Source: Gonocerus acuteangulatus
Taxonomy: Eukaryota > Arthropoda > Insecta > Hemiptera > Coreidae
Direction: 5' to 3'
Assembly: GCA_946811695.1 (NCBI GenBank)
Contig: OX328126.1
Coordinates: 8,136,197 to 8,200,196, forward strand
Length of the DNA: 64,000 nt
A program made the position numbers and the translations under genes. Positions 56,478 to 64,000 of this stretch are shown piece by piece. The notes below the pieces were generated by a model. It did no database searches and was not told where the DNA came from. It saw only the letters and a list, made by a program, of their open reading frames with translations. Within the stretch, counting starts at the first letter, position 1. Every line of letters begins with the position of its first letter.

Positions 56478-56863
56478 CTTTCCCAGAACAAATTGCTTCA
56501 GCGGGCCCAGTGGCGTATTTGACATTTTAATAAATTGTAATTAATTCACTAAAAGTACCTACATCATTTTAAAAGTTTCTTCACTTATTTATTTATTTAT
56601 TAATGTTTTCCGAAATAACTATACAAAAAGAAGGCTTGGGTCCTGGTCGAAATTCTTTTCGAAGCCATCGGCCTGAAAGTGTTAAGAATATCTGATCCGA
56701 AATCTTAGCCGAACCCCAACTATTCCCTGATTTCTTATAACCTCAAGGGCACTTGCATCTCATTAAAAATATCTTTATTCATATCTCAATAAAGTAACAA
56801 GATTCAATGGAAATTAACATCTGTACATTTTTATAGGAGGTATAGGAGTTTTGATAGCACTTA

Positions 56864-58165
56864 GAATAGAATAGAATAATATTTATTGAATTATAACATG
56901 GCATAGCCAAGGAATCTGGCCCATTTGGTGTTAGTAGATGTTAATGGACCCCACATAGATGACTAATAATAATAATACTCTACATAAGAAAATAACAGAC
57001 ATATACATATAAAATACTTAAAAATACACAATATTAAAATATGAATATATACTGTTTATGCATATGAAAAGGTCAAGTTGATGATTCTACATATAGCAGA
57101 ACAATAACAATATACTTCTCTCTTCTAATAGTGAATTATTACTAAGTAATTATTACAATATTAATAATAGATTCCCTTTTTGAATAAAAATAATAAAGAA
57201 GTAATAAAATAAACACTATATACTTATAACGACCTATCATACATAACATTAATACTCTCCTAAATAGAAATATAATGAAAATAAATATTCTATATTTAAT
57301 CTTGGGTCTTAGCTCGAATATATCTTAAATTGCACAAACTTTTAATAGAAAGAAGAAAATTGAATTTAATTGATCTAAGCTATTGATAAGAAGGATATTC
57401 TCTAATGATATGTAATCCCTGTTTTGTGTTTTATATTTCCTCAAATATGTTGTTCTAAATGAACTCAACGCAGGGCAGTGCAATAATAAGCGGTTTAAGC
57501 TGTGATTTATGATTTGATGACACCATCTACATATTTCTCCTGTTTTTATATGGACAACAATGTTCTTATGGAAAAGTTTTGTATTTTCATTACCCGAAAT
57601 TCTTAGTTGGCTAACAAGTTTTACTTTATATATATTTGTATGGTAAGTTAAATAGTGCTGAGGCTGAGGGCTATTGAAACTACAAATAGTTCTGTAAAGA
57701 GGGCTGTAATTCGAGTTAAGGTTCTTATCAATGTCTAAGGAATAGAGGTGGTTCTTTAGTTTTTCAATCATTATATTTTTCTTAATCAATAAATTTGTTG
57801 GCACTGAAAAATCAAAGAAATTTTCTTCTATATAATTATTTAATATTATTTGTTTAATTTGGGATACCCAATTAAAGCCGATATCACTCTTTTTGGAATC
57901 TAACTCTATGAGCCTAACAAGACATTTCCTTGGCAATAGGTTTTCAGGCATTCAAAGTATTTTAATACAAAAATTAATTATTTTCTTCAAAAAAACTTCC
58001 TTCAATGGATTTCTCCCAGATTCCAGACGGACAATATAATTAGGGGTACATTTGGGCCAGGAATACAAATACTTTAGAAATTTAAGCTGCACCGTCTCTA
58101 TAGCCTCGAGGTAGTTCAGGCTCCAAATCTCGGATCCATAAAGAAGAGTTGACGAAACCATGGAA
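56864..58165 (-). mobile_element. 5'-truncated LINE with 14-bp target duplication
   Basis: The target duplication TTTGATAGCACTTA lies at 56850-56863 and 58166-58179. The 3' end on the minus strand is a short ATTCT-type tandem tail (56864-56880). The body contains the coding remnant at 57325-58165 and an AT-rich 3' untranslated region of about 450 bp. Confidence 0.88.
57325..58165 (-). pseudogene. LINE polyprotein C-terminus (end of RT and zinc knuckle)
   Basis: Minus-strand reading in one frame, interrupted by a single TGA at 57952-57954. Upstream part: SSTLLYGSEIWSLNYLEAIE, then VQLKFLKYLYSWPKCTPNYI and VRLESGRNPL, the end of a LINE reverse transcriptase. Downstream 208 codons end with ICRWCHQIINHSLNRLLLHC, a C-C-H-C knuckle near the C-terminus. 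The element was truncated on insertion, so the endonuclease and catalytic RT motifs are absent. The clade is not settled. A CR1/L2-like or related group is possible. Confidence 0.8.
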
Positions 58166-58261
58166 TTTGATAGCACTTATAATATACAATACGATCCAAC
58201 AGATCAGGTATGTAAATAAAAAAATTTATTTGAAATATTTCATCTTTGCAATCGTAATGTG

Positions 58262-58470
58262 ACCATAAGTAATGTCGGTTTTTGTCGGTGGACTGTAGAA
58301 TGTGTCGATCGAAGTTTTTCTGCTTGCCCTTCTACTGTTACAACAGGATTTTCTTCTACAGTAGCCTGCAGGAGTTGGTCGTCAAGCTCTGTTGCTAGAC
58401 GAGGCACGTCTTCAAGCTAGCGGTTTGTCGCTCGAAATCGTTCAAACCACTTGTCGCTCCAGGGCGATCC
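58262..58470 (-). pseudogene. mariner transposase HTH fragment of a second mariner lineage
   Basis: The minus strand reads WSDKWFERFRATNR, stop, LEDVPRLATELDDQLLQATV and VEGQAEKLRSTHSTVHR, the second helix-turn-helix region of a mariner transposase. It is joined directly to the terminal-repeat-like CCGACATTACTTATGG at 58265-58280. Both ends of the transposase are missing. It differs from the fragments at 4554 and 16075 but shows the same HTH-to-terminal-repeat deletion pattern. Confidence 0.75.
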
Positions 58471-58479
58471 ATTTCAATT

Positions 58480-59020
58480 GAAATTTCAGCACAGAATAAA
58501 TAGTTTTACTACTCAAAACATGATAAACATAAATTATTTAATGCTGTAATAAATAAAAAATATAAACAAAAAAAAATGCGAGAGAGGGTGCTAATGACCT
58601 TAGCAGTAGATGCACCCAAAAAAAAAAAATAAAAAAAAAAATAAACAAAAAAAAATTGAAAAGGAGGGAACATGAACAGACAGAATATTAAAATATTACA
58701 ACAATACTTATGGGACGACCTGATATGTAGTACTGAGCGCATTCCTCAGGAAGGTGAAAATAATCTATAAAAGTACAAAATATACATGGATATTTCAATG
58801 TACATAATAAACCATAAGCTCAACAATTTTTCTTGTGTTATTGGGAGGCCAATAAATAAAATTAAAAATTTTCATAAATATCAATTTATTAATTTATAAA
58901 TATGGAACCGTTTTACTAAATGTACTTTTTTGTTCATTTTGCCTTTAATTTCTTGGCCTTCCGTCTACATAAGAAACATTGTGAGCATGAATAGTTTTCC
59001 ACTTTTATGTTTGTAATGGG
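58480..59020. other. no gene recognised; possible SINE tail near 58585
   Basis: GGTGCTAATGACCTTAGCAG then AGATGCACCC and an A-run (58585-58645) resemble the GCTAATGGCC..GATGCGCC..A tail of SINE family A. Confidence 0.4.
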
Positions 59021-59023
59021 AAG

Positions 59024-59190
59024 CCTTTATGTCAGTGAGTGTTGAGGCCATGGGTTCGATCCTCACTTGGGGTAGTGCCTTTTCTTTATAAAGAAGAAAA
59101 ATTACTTGCCCTATAAAAGGGTGGTATCTTCAAATTTTAACTGACACTTTCTAAAGATATTTGCTAGTAAAGTACAGTTTTTAATAAAAA
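59024..59190 (+). mobile_element. SINE family C, diverged copy
   Basis: AGCCTTTATGTCAGTGAGTG, GGGTTCGATCCTCACTTGGG (B box) and TTTCTTTATAAAGAAGAAA as the inverted block. The part between the A and B boxes is deleted. Confidence 0.6.
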
Positions 59191-59194
59191 ATTA

Positions 59195-59342
59195 AGAATT
59201 GTATACCATTTTCGAGAAAATTAATATTTAAATAAAATCCTACTTACTGTACTAAATTTATCCTTCTTCTTTCAAAATAATTAAAGTTGTTTGTACTAGA
59301 TTAAAAATTGCTACCTGCAGACTATCGTCCGTGAATGAAGAG

Positions 59343-59377
<35 letters not shown>

Positions 59378-59436
59378 GCTACTTTAACATCCCGCATAAA
59401 ATTTATGACATAAAGAATTGGGGAAAAAATCATTTA
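59195..59436 (+). repeat. dispersed repeat shared with 61820-62080
   Basis: Both have AAATCCTAC, AAAATTGC(T/A)(A/G)CCTGCA, ACTATCG, a long T-run and GATATAAAGAATTG-type sequence in the same order. The T-run is at about 59345-59376 here. Confidence 0.5.
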
Positions 59437-59600
59437 TCTGAGCCATTAGCGCCGACATCCAGGGTGCAGCGAGGAATTTTCTCAACGAGCCATGAGACTA
59501 GAAAATTCCTGCCGGCGCGCCGGTGGGGATCGAACCCACGATCTCCCGCTTATGAATCTAAGGCGCTAACCACTAGACCACGGTAGACCCCGCTGCAGTA
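59437..59600 (-). mobile_element. tRNA-derived SINE, family A, 3'-truncated
   Basis: GCCATTAGCGCCGACATCCA, then TCCTGCCGGC, B box GGGGATCGAACCCACG and anticodon-region TTATGAAT on this strand, ending CCACGGTAGACCCC. The A-tail and last body bases are missing. Confidence 0.7.
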
Positions 59601-60050
59601 TTACTTTGTGTAGTTCCGATATTCCAGGGCGAGAACAGAAGGAGGAAAGGACACCACAAAACCTTTTGCAGTATTTTCGAATTGAGAGCTCGGACCTATT
59701 GTATCTGTTAGAGGAAGCCATCTATCAGAAGGAGGCGCTACTACTCGCAGTGATGTAGGTCGAGAACATGGCCTATTCAAGATCTCGAGAGGACTATCTG
59801 TCTAGAGGTGAGGACAAGGAGGAGAATAGCCAAGACCCCATGGGGCCATTGAGGATCCAGGGGCATTGTCTGGACCGCCCACGGGGGCCCACGTGGAGGC
59901 CTAATATACACGTTACCTGTCACCTCGGCTCTAATGACACCCTAGAGGGCTTCAGGGGGCCTTCTTTCATGGCGGCCTCATTAACATTATTATATAGATA
60001 GTGATTGGGGACAAGTTTGGAAGATCTAAGAGAAGAATAAAACACTAAAA
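59601..60050. other. GC-richer segment, no gene recognised
   Basis: A 77-codon plus-strand frame (59768-60001) crosses it but matches no family I know. Confidence 0.3.
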
Positions 60051-60059
60051 ATCAGTGGG

Positions 60060-60265
60060 GTTTCAATAGAAAACGTTTTGGATTATCATGCTGTAAATGT
60101 GGGTTCGAATCCCGTCTACAGAAATTTGAGATTTTCTATGTCAAGTACCTTTGAAAAAATCCCCTGACACACCAAGGATGTTTAGAAAGGGTGGCAAACT
60201 GTACATAGCCCGGCACTAATGGGCAAGCTTTAGATGCACCGTAAAATAAAATAAAACCCATCTAT
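60060..60265 (+). mobile_element. tRNA-derived SINE-like element, family D
   Basis: It has a B box GGGTTCGAATCCCGTC, but the A-box half is not convincing. The 3' half ends CCCGGCACTAATGGGCAAGC, then AGATGCACCGTAAAATAAAA, the same tail architecture as SINE family A with a different head. Confidence 0.55.
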
Positions 60266-60494
60266 CAGATTTATATGTCCTTTACTAAAGAACTGAATAA
60301 TTAAGGGGTAATATTACCTTGTAACTTTTTTTTATCATTTTGTTATGTGCTAAAATTCTTCCTAAACTAACCAAAAATGGTATCCAAGAATGTTTATGTC
60401 AAGAAAAATGTTTAAATGGGCAAAATATACTATTTTCCGAGTCAACACGATGCTGATTTGAAGATAATTTTTTGAGCGAGCTGAGATTTGTCTC

Positions 60495-61480
60495 TTTTGG
60501 CGCGGTTACTCCCTATCTCCATAGGGAGAACCCGCTCATGAGGTTGACCTCATGACGCAATCCGGACGTGCCGACTAGAAACTTTCACGTTTCAGACCCT
60601 ATAGATCACGAAAATATAGGTGGCCCAAATTTGTATATATATATATGCTTGTCTGTTCGAAAAAAAAATGTATTAATAGACATGAAAAGTTTTTCGATCT
60701 CCATCCATTTTTCGTAAATATCTCGATAACAGTTGGGAAATCGTGGTAAGTGGAAAGTGACCATTCGAATGCGTACGAAATTCTCTACAAAAAAGGTTCT
60801 AAAGCAATATTCGATGAGGCAACGTCAATCAGAGATATAAGGGCTTAAAACTTAAAAAGTGTTTGTTTTGTTGTTTTAAAATGGTTTTTTCTCTTTCTTT
60901 ATCTCACTTTTTAATTGGTTGTTTCTAGTTATAAATTGCATTTATCAGTAAAATTAGTATTGTAGTAAAATAAGCTAAGAAACGGTGAAAGGTATTTATA
61001 ATAAGTTTGGAGTGGCTGTAGTAATCATGATGGCAGTGGCTAATCATGATGACGTAGGTTGTTTTGAATTCTCCATCTATATAACCTTTCTCATACCTTC
61101 AAAGTGAAGTTACCGTTATTTCTTTTTTTTATAGAAAGATTTAACCCTCGACAGAATGGAATTTTATTCGCCATGAAGCACATATTTACAGTTGATTATA
61201 ACAGTAAAACGAATTTGCTAGTAAAACAAGATACTTAAAATGACAACGAATTTTTGGTTGTTGAGAATAGAGCGTTCTCAGCAGTAGCCAAAGAGTAAGT
61301 ACGTTTTCAGTACATAATTGTATTGACTTATACAGGTCAAGAATTATCCGCTTCTGTGTAAGTTGACTACTGTCAGTTTCCTGTGATTTGTGATGCTAAT
61401 CTATTCCATTTCTTCGAGATGTAACCGCGCTAAGATGGCGCAGTTCCTGCGAGTCGGACTTTTTAATTGTCAATTTTTTT
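60495..61480 (+). repeat. dispersed repeat R1400, copy 3
   Basis: Same start (TGGCGCGGTTACTCCCTATC) and end (GGCGCAGTTCCTGCGAGTCG) as 25618-27060, with an internal deletion of about 500 bp near 60657. It contains the single parent segment of the 71-bp array near 60690-60800. Confidence 0.7.
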
Positions 61481-62100
61481 ATTTTTTTTTTTTTTTTTTT
61501 GTCCTCTTTTAAAATATTTCAAAATTAAAACCTATTGTTTTATCTTTATTACAAGAAAGTATTAAAAAAAAATTGAATAGGATAAATATGAACAATACAG
61601 GACATTAAACTTTGAAGTATTTTTCTCAAAACTATGTTTTTCAAATCGGCCGATAATCTGGCGTCTTCAATTTTTGCACGATCAACATCAAATTTCCTTT
61701 TGATATTTGCTGGAAAAGTAGGTAGGATTTTTCCGATTCATTGAATTTGAGAAACGAGTTTATTAACGATTTTTGACGGATATTATAATAGAAAATGAAT
61801 TATTATTAACCATTTTCAAAAAAATTAATATATCCTAAAAATCCTACGTAAATTACTAGATTTAAGGTTCTTCTTTTGAAATAATTTTATTTTTTCGTTC
61901 CAGTTAAAAATTGCAGCCTGCAAACTATCGCACGAGAATTTCCGTTCGTAAGACACAGCGCCGCCATTTTTTTTCGAAACTTTTTTTTTTTGGGGGGGGG
62001 GATACTTTAATATCCCATATAAAACGTTTGATATAAAGAATTGAAAAATATTGATTTATTTGGTTTTTAAAAATTCAAGGAAATCACTTCGATTGTGATT
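61481..62100. other. no gene recognised
   Basis: 61820-62080 is the partner of the dispersed repeat at 59195-59436. A GGGGGGGGG run lies near 61993. No coding frame. Confidence 0.4.
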
Positions 62101-62106
62101 GCACAA

Positions 62107-64000
62107 TCCACAATATAAGTCCTTAAGAGCATTTCTCATACAGAAGGGTTTTGTATCCAGTATAAGTCCTTAAGAACATTTCTCATACAGAAGGGTTTTG
62201 TATCCAGTATAAGTCCTTAAGAACATTTCTCATACAGAAGGGTTTTGTAGCCAGTATAAGTCCTTAAGACCATTTCTCATACAGAAGGGTCTTGTATCCA
62301 GTATTAGTCCTTAAGAGCATTTCTCATACAGAAGGGTTTTGTATCCAGTATAAGTCCTTAAGAACATTTCTCATACAGAAGGGTTTTGTATCCAGTATAA
62401 GTCCTTAAGGGCATTTCTCATACAGAAGGGTTTTGTATCCAGTATAAGTCCTTAAGGGCATTTCTCATACAGAAGGGTTTTGTATCCAGTATAAGTCCTT
62501 AAGAGCATTTCTCATACAGAAGGGTTTTGTATCCAGTATTAGTCCTTAAGAGCATTTCTCATACAGAAGGGTTTTGTATCCAGTATAAGTCCTTAAGGGC
62601 ATTTATCATACAGAAGGGTTTTGTATCCAGTATAAGCCCTTAAGAACATTTCTCATACAGAAGGGTTTTGTATCCAGTATAAGTCCTTAAGAACATTTCT
62701 CATACAGAAGGGTTTTGTATCCAGTATAAGTCCTTGAGAGCATTTCTCATACAGAAGGGTTTTGTATCCAGTATAAGTCCTTAAGAGCATTTCTCATACA
62801 GAAGGGTTTTGTATCCAGTATAAGTCCTTAAGAACATTTCTCATACAGAAGGGTTTTGTATCCAGTATAAGTCCTTAAGAACATTTCTCATACAGAAGGG
62901 TTTTGTAGCCAGTATAAGTCCTTAAGACCATTTCTCATACTGAAGGGTCTTGTATCCAGTATTAGTCCTTAAGAACATTTCTCATACAGAAGGGTTTTGT
63001 ATCCAGTATAAGTCCTTAAGAACATTTCTCATACAGAAGGGTTTTGTATCCAGTATAAGTCCTTAAGGGCATTTCTCATACAGAAGGGTTTTGTATCCAG
63101 TATAAGTCCTTAAGGGCATTTCTCATACAGAAGGGTTTTGTATCCAGTATAAGTCCTTAAGAGCATTTCTCATACAGAAGGGTTTTGTATCCAGTATTAG
63201 TCCTTAAGAGCATTTCTCATACAGAAGGGTTTTGTATCCAGTATAAGTCCTTAAGAGCATTTCTCATACAGAAGGGTTTTGTATCTAGTATAAGTCCTTA
63301 AGAGCATTTCTCATACAGAAGGGTTTTGTATCCAGTATAAGTCCTTAAGAGCATTTCTCATACAGAAGGGTTTTGTATCCAGTATAAGTCCTTAAGAGCA
63401 TTTCTCATACAGAAGGGTTTTGTATCCAGTATAAGTCCTTAAGAGCATTTCTCATACAGAAGGGTTTTGTATCCAGTATAAGTCCTTAAGAACATTTCTC
63501 ATACAGAAGGGTTTTGTATCCAGTATTAGTCCTTAAGAACATTTCTCATGCAGAAGGGTTTTGTATCCAGTATAAGTCCTTAAGACCATTCCTCATACAG
63601 AAGGGTTTTGTATCCAGTATTAGTCCTTAAGAGCATTTCTCATACAGAAGGGTTTTGTATCCAGTATTAGTCCTTAAGAGCATTTCTCATACAGAAGGGT
63701 TTTGTATCCAGTATTAGTCCTTAAGAGCATTTCTCATACAGAAGGGTTTTGTATCCAGTATTAGTCCTTGAGAGCATTTCTCATACAGAAGGGTTTTGTA
63801 TCCAGTATAAGTCCTTGAGAGCATTTCTCATACAGAAGGGTTTTGTATCCAGTATAAGTCCTTAAGAGCATTTCTCATACAGAAGGGTTTTGTATCCAGT
63901 ATAAGCCCTTAAGAACATTTCTCATACAGAAGGGTTTTGTATCCAGTATAAGTCCTTAAGAACATTTCTCATACAGAAGGGTTTTGTATCCAGTATAAGT
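62107..64000 (+). repeat. 47-bp satellite array, about 40 units, open at the window edge
   Basis: The unit reads from CAGAAGGGTTTTGTATCCAG through TATAAGTCCTTAAGAACATT to TCTCATA. The period is 47 bp (62141, 62188 and so on). Variants AGAACAT, AGAGCAT, AGGGCAT, AGACCAT and TATTAGTCC are mixed. The rare combination TTGTAGCC followed by AAGGGTCTTG occurs at 62245 and again at 62903, 658 bp or exactly 14 units later. Confidence 0.95.

Larger units (their letters stand above)
55955..56745. mobile_element. degraded inverted Penelope-type pair P7
   Basis: Left, minus strand: GATTCGGCATGC, GGCAGCCGTCTTCAGCA and GAATGCCTAGGGGATCAAGG, a diverged relative of P1 and P5. Right, plus strand: GAAGGCTTGGGTCC and TTAGCCGAACCCCAACTATT. 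Between them lie the 43-bp array and a hairpin. Confidence 0.5.

Noticed and set aside
56081..56544. Overlapping frames of 119 and 103 codons
   Set aside because: They read through the 43-bp array in two frames at once, so openness follows from the GC-rich repeat and not from coding.
59768..60001. 77-codon frame in a GC-richer stretch
   Set aside because: No domain or family resemblance, and it lies between SINE fragments. Composition alone is not evidence.

Overview
This window is non-coding, repeat-dense DNA from a eukaryote, AT-rich (roughly two-thirds A+T by eye). The repeat types point to an arthropod, probably an insect: Jockey-like and RNase H-bearing LINE remnants, mariner and Tigger/pogo DNA transposons, several tRNA-derived SINE families, Penelope-like elements (PLEs) and long satellites. 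I recognise no intact cellular protein gene, rRNA or functional tRNA gene. Nearly every readable protein fragment belongs to a transposable element.

Layout. 1-11 kb: MITEs, a 370-bp palindrome carrying hammerhead-like motifs (2953-3322), a deleted mariner (4338-4870) and a deleted Tigger/pogo transposon (7459-10599) filled with later insertions, including a 757-bp foldback. 11-17 kb: a LINE remnant split by a palindromic insertion that has a 12-bp target duplication, then an inverted Penelope-type pair containing a MITE, a SINE tail and a Jockey fragment, then a Penelope 3' end split by a mariner derivative. 17-31 kb: two members of another hammerhead-bearing family, foldbacks, SINEs, and a 250-bp tandem array built on a SINE head. 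31.1-37.8 kb: about 95 copies of a 70-bp satellite with a duplicated 29-unit block. 38.9-43.9 kb: the best-preserved element, a Penelope-like retroelement with reverse transcriptase and GIY-YIG endonuclease, preceded by its own inverted partial copy, the whole flanked by a 12-bp target duplication. 44-50 kb: SINEs, a second small hammerhead palindrome, a 170-177-bp array and TA microsatellites. 50-62 kb: a 71-bp array that grew inside a dispersed repeat, foldbacks, a 5'-truncated LINE with a 14-bp target duplication, and mariner and SINE relics. 62.1 kb to the edge: a 47-bp satellite running off the window.

The unifying signal is a set of at least ten hammerhead-ribozyme-like motifs from at least five sequence families, mostly placed inside head-to-head palindromes with Penelope-type ends. 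Three features recur. Most of the motifs have a self-complementary helix III, as expected of ribozymes that act as dimers. Most of the palindromes for which both ends can be placed have a one-sided extension of about 31-38 nt. The better-preserved motifs have one extra base between the CUGANGA core and helix II. Hammerheads in Penelope-like elements are established knowledge. The compact protein-less palindromes, the hammerhead in a terminal-inverted-repeat element and the shared extra base are the parts most worth a second look.
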